Below are positions 13,901-26,455 of a stretch of DNA of 64,000 bases, in pieces. The DNA lies in the NCBI RefSeq assembly GCF_050947335.1, contig NW_027473615.1, forward strand, positions 141,005-205,004, written 5' to 3'. The notes beneath the pieces are model-generated. The model did no database searches. It was given only the letters and a program-made list of their open reading frames with translations, and was not told the DNA's origin. Position numbers and translations under genes: made by a program. Each line of letters opens with the position of its first letter. The stretch's first letter is position 1. The DNA is from Megachile rotundata. Its lineage: Eukaryota > Arthropoda > Insecta > Hymenoptera > Megachilidae.

Positions 13901-14742
13901 GTTAATAATATGTGTTAGATTGATAATAATAGGAGTAATAAGTATAGTAATTGTCGTTCTATCGATCATATAAGCATAATATGGCTAATAATATGAGTTA
14001 GATTGATAATAATAAGAGGAGTGAGTATAGTAATTGTCGTCCTATCGATCATATAAGCATAATATGGCTAATAATATGAGTTAGATTGATAATAATAAGA
14101 GTAATAAGTATAGTAATTGTCGTTCTATCGATCATATCTGCATAATGTTGTTAATAATATGAGTTAGATTGATAATATTGAGTGTAATAAGTATAGTAAT
14201 TGTCGTTCTGTCGATCATATAAGCATAATATGGCTAATAATATGAGTTAGATTGATAAAAATAAGAGAAATGAGTATAGTAATTGTCGTTCTATCGATCA
14301 TATAAGCATAATATGGCTAATAATTTGAGATAGATGGATAATAATAACAGTAATAAGTATAGTAATTGTCGTCCTATCGATCATATCTGCATAATTTGGT
14401 TAATAATATGTGTTAGATTGATAATAGTGAGCGTAATAAATATAGTAATTGTAGTTCTATTGCTCATATAAGCATAATATGGCTAATAATATGAGTTAGA
14501 TTGATAATAATAGGAGTAATAAGTATAGTAATTGTCGTTCTATCGATCATATAAGCATAATATGGCTAATAATATGAGTTAGATTGATAATAATAAGAGG
14601 AGTGAGTATAGTAATTGTCGTCCTATCGATCATATAAGCATAATATGGCTAATAATATGAGTTAGATTGATAATAATAAGAGTAATAAGTATAGTAATTG
14701 TCGTTCTATCGATCATATAAGCATAATATGGCTAATAATATG
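7988..14742 (+). repeat. 84-monomer higher-order block, copy B
   Basis: This is the second copy of the block at 1,016-7,770, with shift 6,972 bp throughout and no net length change across 6,755 bp. It keeps all the rare markers of copy A, including the pair of AATTTGAG monomers, the TTGGAGTTCT monomer near 10,133 and the ATAACAG monomer near 14,345. The one substitution I noticed (C at 9,149) restores the common GTCGATC form, so the change probably arose in copy A after duplication. The right part of this copy, from about 10,960, is copied again at about 20,340 onward. Confidence 0.93.
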
Positions 14743-14762
14743 AGTTAGATTGATAATAATAA
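14275..14762 (+). repeat. Seven-monomer tandem repeat, first copy
   Basis: About six monomers recur 581 bp downstream at 14,856-15,343. The marker is ATAACAGTAATAAG, with AACAG at 14,346 and 14,927, within an AATTTGAGATAGATGG monomer, followed by GTGAGCGTAATAAATA. The repeat is itself carried along in the larger copy at about 23,490-24,560, so it predates that larger duplication. Copy 2 has GAGTGGGTATAG near 15,183 where this copy has GAGTGAGTATAG. Confidence 0.85.
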
Positions 14763-14855
14763 GCGTAATAAGTATAGTAAATGTAGTTCTATCGATCATA
14801 TAAGCATAATATGGCTAATAATATGAGTTAGATTGATAATAATAGGAGTAATAAG

Positions 14856-15343
14856 TATAGTAATTGTCGTTCTATCGATCATATAAGCATAATATGGCTA
14901 ATAATTTGAGATAGATGGATAATAATAACAGTAATAAGTATAGTAATTGTCGTCCTATCGATCATATCTGCATAATTTGGTTAATAATATGTGTTAGATT
15001 GATAATAGTGAGCGTAATAAATATAGTAATTGTAGTTCTATTGCTCATATAAGCATAATATGGCTAATAATATGAGTTAGATTGATAATAATAGGAGTAA
15101 TAAGTATAGTAATTGTCGTTCTATCGATCATATAAGCATAATATGGCTAATAATATGAGTTAGATTGATAATAATAAGAGGAGTGGGTATAGTAATTGTC
15201 GTCCTATCGATCATATAAGCATAATATGGCTAATAATATGAGTTAGATTGATAATAATAAGAGTAATAAGTATAGTAATTGTCGTTCTATCGATCATATA
15301 AGCATAATATGGCTAATAATATGAGTTAGATTGATAATAATAA
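14856..15343 (+). repeat. Seven-monomer tandem repeat, second copy
   Basis: This is the copy of 14,275-14,762 at a shift of 581 bp. It ends where this copy reads AAGAGGAGTGAG and the first reads AAGCGTAATAAG. The bridging monomers (14,757-14,855) contain AAGCG followed by a TAGTAAATG monomer, a pair also found in phrase A. GAGTGGGTATAG near 15,183 is private to this copy and is not seen in the larger duplicate near 24,397. Confidence 0.85.
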
Positions 15344-15594
15344 GAGGAGTGAGTATAGTAATTGTCGTCCTATCGATCATATAAGCATAATATGGCTAAT
15401 AATATGAGTTAGATTGATAATAATAAGAGTAATGAGTATAGTAATTGTAGTTCTATCGATTATATCTGCATAATATGGTTAATAATATGAGTTAGATTGA
15501 TAATAATAAGCGTAATAAGTATAGTAAATGTAGTTCTATCGATCATATAAGCATAATATGGCTAATAATATGAGTTAGATTGATAATAATAGGA

Positions 15595-18193
15595 GTAATA
15601 AGTATAGTAATTGTCGTTCTATCGATCATATAAGCATAATAAGGCTAATAATATGAGTTAGATTGATAATAATAAGAGGAGTGAGTATAGTAATTGTCGT
15701 CCTATCGATCATATAAGCATAATATGGCTAATAATATGAGTTAGATTGATAATAATAAGAGTAATAAGTATAGTAATTGTCGTTCTATCGATCATATAAG
15801 CATAATATGGCTAATAATATGAGTTAGATTGATAATAATATGAGGAGTGAGTATAGTAATTGTCGTCCTATCGATCATATAAGCATAATATGGCTAATAA
15901 TATGAGTTAGATTGATAATAATAAGAGTAATGAGTATAGTAATTGTAGTTCTATCGATTATATCTGCATAATATGGTTAATAATATGACTTAGATTGATA
16001 ATAGTGAGTGTAATCAGTATAGTAATTGTCGTTCTATCGATGATATCTGCATAATGTGGTTAATAATATGAGTTAGATTGATAATATTGAGTGTAATAAG
16101 TATAGTAATTGTCGTTCTGTCGATCATATAAGCATAATATGGCTAATAATATGAGTTAGATTGATAATAATAAGAGTAATAAGTATAGTAATTGTCGTTC
16201 TATTGATCATATAAGCATAATATGGCTAATAATATGAGATAGATTGATAATAATAAGAGTAATGAGTATAGTAATTGTCGTTCTATCGATCATATCTGCA
16301 TAATCTGGTTAATAATATGAGTTAGATTGATAATATTGAGTGTAATAAGTATAGTAATTGTCGTTCTGTCGATCATATAAGCATAATATGGCTAATAATA
16401 TGAGTTAGATTAATAATAATAAGAGTAATAAGTATAGTAATTGTCGTTCTATTGATCATATAAGCATAATATGGCTAATAATATGAGTTAGATTGATAAT
16501 AATAAGAGTAATGAGTATAGTAATTGTCGTTCTATCGATTATATCTGCATAATATGGTTAATAATATGAGTTGGATTGATAATAGTGAGTGTAATAAGTA
16601 TAGTAATTGTAGTTCTATTGCTCATATGAGCATAATATGGCTAATAATATGAGTTAGATTGATAATAATAAGAGTAATAAGTATAGTAATTGTAGTTCTA
16701 TTGCTCATATAAGCATAATATGGTTAATACTATGAGTTAAATTGATAATAATAAGAGTAATGGGTATAGTAATTGTCGTTCGATCGGTCATATATGCATA
16801 ATATGGCTAATAATATGAGTTAGATTGATAAAAATAAGAGAAATGAGTATAGTGATTGTCGTTCTATCGATCATATAAGCATAATATGGCTAATAATTTG
16901 AGATAGATGGATAATAATAAGAGTTATATGTATAGTAATTGTCGTCCTATCGATCATATCTGCATAATTTGGTTAATAATATGTGTTAGATTGATAATAA
17001 TAGGAGTAATAAGTATAGTAATTGTCGTTCTATCGATCATATAAGCATAATATGGCTAATAATATGAGTTAGATTGATAATAATAAGAGGAGTGAGTATA
17101 GTAATTGTCGTCCTATCGATCATATAAGCATAATATGGCTAATAATATGAGTTAGATTGATAATAATAAGAGTAATAAGTATAGTAATTGTCGTTCTATC
17201 GATCATATAAGCATAATATGGCTAATAATATGAGTTAGATTGATAATAGTGAGTGTAATCAGTATAGTAATTGTCGTTCTGTCGATCATATCTGCATAAT
17301 TTGGTTAATAATATGTGTTAGATTGATAATAATAGGAGTAATAAGTATAGTAATTGTCGTTCTATCGATCATATAAGCATAATATGGCTAATAATATGAG
17401 TTAGATTGATAATAATAAGAGGAGTGAGTATAGTAATTGTCGTCCTATCGATCATATAAGCATAATATGGCTAATAATATGAGTTAGATTGATAATAATA
17501 AGAGTAATAAGTATAGTAATTGTCGTTCTATCGATCATATAAGCATAATATGGCTAATAATATGAGTTAGATTGATAATAGTGAGTGTAATCAGTATAGT
17601 AATTGTCGTTCTGTCGATCATATAAGCATAATATGGCTAATAGTATGAGTTAGATTGATAATAATAAGAGTAATAAGTAGAGTAATTGTCGTTCTCTCGA
17701 TCATATAACCATAATATGGCTAATAATATGAGTTAGATGGATAATAATAAGAGTAATAAGTATAGTAATTGTCGTCCTATCGATCATATCTGCATAATTT
17801 GGTTAATATTATGAGTTAGATTGATAATAGTGAGTGTAATAAATATAGTAATTGTAGTTCTATTGCTCATATAAGCATAATATGGCTAATAATATGACTT
17901 AGATTGATAATAATAAGAGTAGTGAGTATAGTAATTGTCGTTCTATCGATCATATAAGCATAATATGGCCAATAATATGAGTTAGATTGATAATAATAAG
18001 AGTAATAAGAATAGTAATTGTCGTTCTGTTGATCATATCTGCATAATATGGTTAATAATATGACTTAGATTGATAATAGTGAGTGTAATCAGTATAGTAA
18101 TTGTCGTTCTATCGATCATATCTGCATAATGTGGTTACTAATATGAGTTAGATTGATAATATTGAGTGTAATAAGTATAGTAATTGTCGTTCT
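15595..18193 (+). repeat. 31-monomer tandem duplication, copy 1
   Basis: This 2,599-bp stretch is repeated at 18,168-20,766, a shift of 2,573 bp or exactly 31 monomers. Copies overlap by 26 bp, so the junction is shared sequence. Private markers appear at the same offset in both: AATAAGGC (15,641 and 18,214), AATATGAGGAG (about 15,838 and 18,411), CGATGATATC (16,039 and 18,612), CGATCGGTC (16,781 and 19,354), GAGTTATATG (about 16,921 and 19,494) and GGTTACTAAT (18,133 and 20,706). I noticed one substitution between them, T against C at 20,401. The near-identity and adjacency suggest a very recent event. Confidence 0.93.
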
Positions 18194-20766
18194 ATCGATC
18201 ATATAAGCATAATAAGGCTAATAATATGAGTTAGATTGATAATAATAAGAGGAGTGAGTATAGTAATTGTCGTCCTATCGATCATATAAGCATAATATGG
18301 CTAATAATATGAGTTAGATTGATAATAATAAGAGTAATAAGTATAGTAATTGTCGTTCTATCGATCATATAAGCATAATATGGCTAATAATATGAGTTAG
18401 ATTGATAATAATATGAGGAGTGAGTATAGTAATTGTCGTCCTATCGATCATATAAGCATAATATGGCTAATAATATGAGTTAGATTGATAATAATAAGAG
18501 TAATGAGTATAGTAATTGTAGTTCTATCGATTATATCTGCATAATATGGTTAATAATATGACTTAGATTGATAATAGTGAGTGTAATCAGTATAGTAATT
18601 GTCGTTCTATCGATGATATCTGCATAATGTGGTTAATAATATGAGTTAGATTGATAATATTGAGTGTAATAAGTATAGTAATTGTCGTTCTGTCGATCAT
18701 ATAAGCATAATATGGCTAATAATATGAGTTAGATTGATAATAATAAGAGTAATAAGTATAGTAATTGTCGTTCTATTGATCATATAAGCATAATATGGCT
18801 AATAATATGAGATAGATTGATAATAATAAGAGTAATGAGTATAGTAATTGTCGTTCTATCGATCATATCTGCATAATCTGGTTAATAATATGAGTTAGAT
18901 TGATAATATTGAGTGTAATAAGTATAGTAATTGTCGTTCTGTCGATCATATAAGCATAATATGGCTAATAATATGAGTTAGATTAATAATAATAAGAGTA
19001 ATAAGTATAGTAATTGTCGTTCTATTGATCATATAAGCATAATATGGCTAATAATATGAGTTAGATTGATAATAATAAGAGTAATGAGTATAGTAATTGT
19101 CGTTCTATCGATTATATCTGCATAATATGGTTAATAATATGAGTTGGATTGATAATAGTGAGTGTAATAAGTATAGTAATTGTAGTTCTATTGCTCATAT
19201 GAGCATAATATGGCTAATAATATGAGTTAGATTGATAATAATAAGAGTAATAAGTATAGTAATTGTAGTTCTATTGCTCATATAAGCATAATATGGTTAA
19301 TACTATGAGTTAAATTGATAATAATAAGAGTAATGGGTATAGTAATTGTCGTTCGATCGGTCATATATGCATAATATGGCTAATAATATGAGTTAGATTG
19401 ATAAAAATAAGAGAAATGAGTATAGTGATTGTCGTTCTATCGATCATATAAGCATAATATGGCTAATAATTTGAGATAGATGGATAATAATAAGAGTTAT
19501 ATGTATAGTAATTGTCGTCCTATCGATCATATCTGCATAATTTGGTTAATAATATGTGTTAGATTGATAATAATAGGAGTAATAAGTATAGTAATTGTCG
19601 TTCTATCGATCATATAAGCATAATATGGCTAATAATATGAGTTAGATTGATAATAATAAGAGGAGTGAGTATAGTAATTGTCGTCCTATCGATCATATAA
19701 GCATAATATGGCTAATAATATGAGTTAGATTGATAATAATAAGAGTAATAAGTATAGTAATTGTCGTTCTATCGATCATATAAGCATAATATGGCTAATA
19801 ATATGAGTTAGATTGATAATAGTGAGTGTAATCAGTATAGTAATTGTCGTTCTGTCGATCATATCTGCATAATTTGGTTAATAATATGTGTTAGATTGAT
19901 AATAATAGGAGTAATAAGTATAGTAATTGTCGTTCTATCGATCATATAAGCATAATATGGCTAATAATATGAGTTAGATTGATAATAATAAGAGGAGTGA
20001 GTATAGTAATTGTCGTCCTATCGATCATATAAGCATAATATGGCTAATAATATGAGTTAGATTGATAATAATAAGAGTAATAAGTATAGTAATTGTCGTT
20101 CTATCGATCATATAAGCATAATATGGCTAATAATATGAGTTAGATTGATAATAGTGAGTGTAATCAGTATAGTAATTGTCGTTCTGTCGATCATATAAGC
20201 ATAATATGGCTAATAGTATGAGTTAGATTGATAATAATAAGAGTAATAAGTAGAGTAATTGTCGTTCTCTCGATCATATAACCATAATATGGCTAATAAT
20301 ATGAGTTAGATGGATAATAATAAGAGTAATAAGTATAGTAATTGTCGTCCTATCGATCATATCTGCATAATTTGGTTAATATTATGAGTTAGATTGATAA
20401 CAGTGAGTGTAATAAATATAGTAATTGTAGTTCTATTGCTCATATAAGCATAATATGGCTAATAATATGACTTAGATTGATAATAATAAGAGTAGTGAGT
20501 ATAGTAATTGTCGTTCTATCGATCATATAAGCATAATATGGCCAATAATATGAGTTAGATTGATAATAATAAGAGTAATAAGAATAGTAATTGTCGTTCT
20601 GTTGATCATATCTGCATAATATGGTTAATAATATGACTTAGATTGATAATAGTGAGTGTAATCAGTATAGTAATTGTCGTTCTATCGATCATATCTGCAT
20701 AATGTGGTTACTAATATGAGTTAGATTGATAATATTGAGTGTAATAAGTATAGTAATTGTCGTTCT
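18168..20766 (+). repeat. 31-monomer tandem duplication, copy 2
   Basis: This is the second copy of 15,595-18,193. It ends at a monomer where this copy reads GTTCTTTCG and copy 1 reads GTTCTATCG. GTTCTTTCG is also found at 11,382, so the right end of this copy joins directly to the segment copied from 11.4 kb onward. The AACAGTGAG form at 20,401 is private to this copy. It contains one full instance of phrase B (20,419-20,750). Confidence 0.93.
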
Positions 20767-23700
20767 TTCGATCATATAAGCATAATATGGCTAATAATAT
20801 GAGTTAGATTGATAAAAATAAGAGAAATGAGTATAGTAATTGTCGTTCTATTGATCATATAAGCATAATATGGCTAATAATATGAGATAGATTGATAATA
20901 ATAAGAGTAATGAGTATAGTAATTGTCGTTCTATCGATCATATCTGCATAATCTGGTTAATAATATGAGTTAGATTGATAATATTGAGTGTAATAAGTAT
21001 AGTAATTGTCGTTCTGTCGATCATATAAGCATAATATCGCTAATAATATGAGTTAGATTGATAATAATAAGAGTAATAAGTATAGTAATTGTCGTTCTAT
21101 TGATCATATAAGCATAATATGGCTAATAATATGAGATAGATTGATAATAATAAGAGTAATGAGTATAGTAATTGTCGTTCTATCGATCATATCTGCATAA
21201 TCTGGTTAATAATATGAGTTAGATTGATAATATTGAGTGTAATAAGTATAGTAATTGTCGTTCTGTCGATCATATAAGCATAATATGGCTAATAATATGA
21301 GTTAGATTAATAATAATAAGAGTAATAAGTATAGTAATTGTCGTTCTATCGGTCATATATGCATAATATGGCTAATAATATGAGTTAGATTGATAAAAAT
21401 AAGAGAAATGAGTATAGTGATTGTCGTTCTATCGATCATATAAGCATAATATGGCTAATAATTTGAGATAGATGGATAATAATAAGAGTAATATGTATAG
21501 TAATTGTCGTCCTATCGATCATATCTGCATAATTTGGTTAATAATATGTGTTAGATTGATAATAATAGGAGTAATAAGTATAGTAATTGTCGTTCTATCG
21601 ATCATATAAGCATAATATGGCTAATAATATGAGTTAGATTGATAATAATAAGAGGAGTGAGTATAGTAATTGTCGTCCTATTGATCATATAAGCATAATA
21701 TGGCTAATAATATGAGTTAGATTGATAATAATAAGAGTAATGAGTATAGTAATTGTAGTTCTATCGATTATATCTGCATAATATGGTTAATAATATGACT
21801 TAGATTGATAATAGTGAGTGTAATCAGTATAGTAATTGTCGTTCTATCGATCATATCTGCATAATGTGGTTAATAATATGAGTTAGATTGATAATATTGA
21901 GTGTAATAAGTATAGTAATTGTCGTTCTGTCGATCATATAAGCATAATATGGCTAATAATATGAGTTAGATTGATAATAATAAGAGTAATAAGTATAGTA
22001 ATTGTCGTTCTATTGATCATATAAGCATAATATGGCTAATAATATGAGATAGATTGTTAATAATAAGAGTAATGAGTATAGTAATTGTCGTTCTATCGAT
22101 CATATCTGCATAATCTGGTTAATAATATGAGTTAGATTGATAATATTGAGTGTAATAAGTATAGTAATTGTCGTTCTGTCGATCATATAAGCATAATATG
22201 GCTAATAATATGAGTTAGATTAATAATAATAAGAGTAATAAGTATAGTAATTGTCGTTCTATTGATCATATAAGCATAATATGGCTAATAATATGAGTTA
22301 GATTGATAATAATAAGAGGAGTGAGTATAATAATTGTCGTCCTATCGATCATATAAGCATAATATGGCTAATAATATGAGTTAGATTGATAATAATAAGA
22401 GTAATGAGTATAGTAATTGTAGTTCTATCGATTATATCTGCATAATATGGTTAATAATATGAGTTAGATTGATAATAATAAGCGTAATAAGTATAGTAAA
22501 TGTAGTTCTATCGATCATATAAGCATAATATGGCTAATAATATGAGTTAGATTGATAATAATAAGAGTAATGAGTATAGTAATTGTAGTTCTATCGATTA
22601 TATCTGCATAATATGGCTAATAATATGAGTTAGATTGATAATAATAAGAGTAATAAGTATTGTAATTGTCGTCCTATCGATCATATCTGCATAATATGGT
22701 TAATAATATGAGTTGGATTGATAATAGTGAGTGTAATAAGTATAGTAATTGTAGTTCTATTGCTCATATGAGCATAATATGGCTAATAATATGAGTTAGA
22801 TTGATAATAATAAGAGTAATAAGTATAGTAATTGTAGTTCTATTGCTCATATAAGCATAATATGGTTAATACTATGAGTTAAATTGATAATAATAAGAGT
22901 AATGGGTATAGTAATTGTCGTTCTATCGGTCATATATGCATAATATGGCTAATAATATGAGTTAGATTGATAAAAATAAGAGAAATGAGTATAGTGATTG
23001 TCGTTCTATCGATCATATAAGCATAATATGGCTAATAATTTGAGATAGATGGATAATAATAAGAGTAATATGTATAGTAATTGTCGTCCTATCGATCATA
23101 TCTGCATAATTTGGTTAATAATATGTGTTAGATTGATAATAATAGGAGTAATAAGTATAGTAATTGTCGTTCTATCGATCATATAAGCATAATATGGCTA
23201 ATAATATGAGTTAGATTGATAATAATAAGAGGAGTGAGTATAGTAATTGTCGTCCTATCTATCATATAAGCATAATATGGCTAATAATATGAGTTAGATT
23301 GATAATAATAAGAGTAATAAGTATAGTAATTGTCGTTCTATCGATCATATCTGCATAATGTTGTTAATAATATGAGTTAGATTGATAATATTGAGTGTAA
23401 TAAGTATAGTAATTGTCGTTCTGTCGATCATATAAGCATAATATGGCTAATAATATGAGTTAGATTGATAAAAATAAGAGAAATGAGTATAGTAATTGTC
23501 GTTCTATCGATCATATAAGCATAATATGGCTAATAATTTGAGATAGATGGATAATAATAACAGTAATAAGTATAGTAATTGTCGTCCTATCGATCATATC
23601 TGCATAATTTGGTTAATAATATGTGTTAGATTGATAATAGTGAGCGTAATAAATATAGTAATTGTAGTTCTATTGCTCATATAAGCATAATATGGCTAAT

Positions 23701-26455
23701 AATATGAGTTAGATTGATAATAATAGGAGTAATAAGTATAGTAATTGTCGTTCTATCGATCATATAAGCATAATATGGCTAATAATATGAGTTAGATTGA
23801 TAATAATAAGAGGAGTGAGTATAGTAATTGTCGTCCTATCGATCATATAAGCATAATATGGCTAATAATATGAGTTAGATTGATAATAATAAGAGTAATA
23901 AGTATAGTAATTGTCGTTCTATCGATCATATAAGCATAATATGGCTAATAATATGAGTTAGATTGATAATAATAAGCGTAATAAGTATAGTAAATGTAGT
24001 TCTATCGATCATATAAGCATAATATGGCTAATAATATGAGTTAGATTGATAATAATAGGAGTAATAAGTATAGTAATTGTCGTTCTATCGATCATATAAG
24101 CATAATATGGCTAATAATTTGAGATAGATGGATAATAATAACAGTAATAAGTATAGTAATTGTCGTCCTATCGATCATATCTGCATAATTTGGTTAATAA
24201 TATGTGTTAGATTGATAATAGTGAGCGTAATAAATATAGTAATTGTAGTTCTATTGCTCATATAAGCATAATATGGCTAATAATATGAGTTAGATTGATA
24301 ATAATAGGAGTAATAAGTATAGTAATTGTCGTTCTATCGATCATATAAGCATAATATGGCTAATAATATGAGTTAGATTGATAATAATAAGAGGAGTGAG
24401 TATAGTAATTGTCGTCCTATCGATCATATAAGCATAATATGGCTAATAATATGAGTTAGATTGATAATAATAAGAGTAATAAGTATAGTAATTGTCGTTC
24501 TATCGATCATATAAGCATAATATGGCTAATAATATGAGTTAGATTGATAATAATAAGAGGAGTGAGTATAGTAATTGTCGTCCTATCGATCATATAAGCA
24601 TAATATGGCTAATAATATGAGTTAGATTGATAATAATAAGAGTAATGAGTATAGTAATTGTAGTTCTATCGATTATATCTGCATAATATGGTTAATAATA
24701 TGAGTTAGATTGATAATAATAAGCGTAATAAGTATAGTAAATGTAGTTCTATCGATCATATAAGCATAATATGGCTAATAATATGAGTTAGATTGATAAT
24801 AATAGGAGTAATAAGTATAGTAATTGTCGTTCTATCGATCATATAAGCATAATATGGCTAATAATATGAGTTAGATTGATAATAATAAGAGGAGTGAGTA
24901 TAGTAATTGTCGTCCTATCGATCATATAAGCATAATATGGCTAATAATATGAGTTAGATTGATAATAATAAGAGTAATAAGTATAGTAATTGTCGTTCTA
25001 TCGATCATATAAGCATAATATGGCTAATAATATGAGTTAGATTGATAATAATAAGAGGAGTGAGTATAGTAATTGTCGTCCTATCGATCATATAAGCATA
25101 ATATGGCTAATAATATGAGTTAGATTGATAATAATAAGAGTAATGAGTATAGTAATTGTAGTTCTATCGATTATATCTGCATAATATGGTTAATAATATG
25201 ACTTAGATTGATAATAGTGAGTGTAATCAGTATAGTAATTGTCGTTCTATCGATGATATCTGCATAATGTGGTTAATAATATGAGTTAGATTGATAATAT
25301 TGAGTGTAATAAGTATAGTAATTGTCGTTCTGTCGATCATATAAGCATAATATGGCTAATAATATGAGTTAGATTGATAATAATAAGAGTAATAAGTATA
25401 GTAATTGTCGTTCTATTGATCATATAAGCATAATATGGCTAATAATATGAGATAGATTGATAATAATAAGAGTAATGAGTATAGTAATTGTCGTTCTATC
25501 GATCATATCTGCATAATCTGGTTAATAATATGAGTTAGATTGATAATATTGAGTGTAATAAGTATAGTAATTGTCGTTCTGTCGATCATATAAGCATAAT
25601 ATGGCTAATAATATGAGTTAGATTAATAATAATAAGAGTAATAAGTATAGTAATTGTCGTTCTATTGATCATATAAGCATAATATGGCTAATAATATGAG
25701 TTAAATTGATAATAATAAGAGTAATGAGTATAGTAATTGTCGTTCTATCGATTATATCTGCATAATATGGTTAATAATATGAGTTGGATTGATAATAGTG
25801 AGTGTAATAAGTATAGTAATTGTAGTTCTATTGCTCATATGAGCATAATATGGCTAATAATATGAGTTAGATTGATAATAATAAGAGTAATAAGTATAGT
25901 AATTGTAGTTCTATTGCTCATATAAGCATAATATGGTTAATACTATGAGTTAAATTGATAATAATAAGAGTAATGGGTATAGTAATTGTCGTTCTATCGG
26001 TCATATATGCATAATATGGCTAATAATATGAGTTAGATTGATAAAAATAAGAGAAATGAGTATAGTGATTGTCGTTCTATCGATCATATAAGCATAATAT
26101 GGCTAATAATTTGAGATAGATGGATAATAATAAGAGTTATATGTATAGTAATTGTCGTCCTATCGATCATATCTGCATAATTTGGTTAATAATATGTGTT
26201 AGATTGATAATAATAGGAGTAATAAGTATAGTAATTGTCGTTCTATCGATCATATAAGCATAATATGGCTAATAATATGAGTTAGATTGATAATAATAAG
26301 AGGAGTGAGTATAGTAATTGTCGTCCTATCGATCATATAAGCATAATATGGCTAATAATATGAGTTAGATTGATAATAATAAGAGTAATAAGTATAGTAA
26401 TTGTCGTTCTATCGATCATATAAGCATAATATGGCTAATAATATGAGTTAGATTG
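20340..26455 (+). repeat. Long block copied from about 10,960-17,240 (second copy)
   Basis: This repeats 10,960-17,240 with a two-monomer (166-bp) shortfall near 22,310, where a TCGGTCATATATGC monomer and its neighbour, present at about 12,940-13,105, are absent. Shift is 9,379 bp before that point and 9,213 bp after it. Markers include ATTGTTAATAATAAG near 22,050, AGTATAATAATTG at 22,324, ATAACAG near 23,558 and 24,140, and CGATGATATC at 25,252. Private to this copy are AATATCGC near 21,047, CTATCTATC near 23,257 and GAGTTAAATTG near 25,700. The copy runs directly into the 35-monomer duplication. Confidence 0.85.

Larger units (their letters stand above)
10960..17240 (+). repeat. Long block copied at about 20,340-26,455 (source side)
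   Basis: From about 10,960 this stretch corresponds to 20,340 onward at a shift of 9,379 bp (113 monomers); the GTTCTTTCG monomer at 11,382 and 20,761 is a private marker. Near 12,940-13,105 this copy holds two extra monomers, after which the shift is 9,213 bp (111 monomers). This is shown by AGTATAATAATTG at 13,111 and 22,324 and by AAGCG at 14,761 and 23,974. Correspondence ends near 17,240, where this copy goes into GTGAGTGTAATCAG and the other into AAGAGGAGTGAG. Differences noticed include AATAAGGC at 15,641 (AATATGGC in the other), CGATCGGTC at 16,781 (CTATCGGTC) and AATAATCG near 13,598 (AATAAGAG). Confidence 0.85.
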
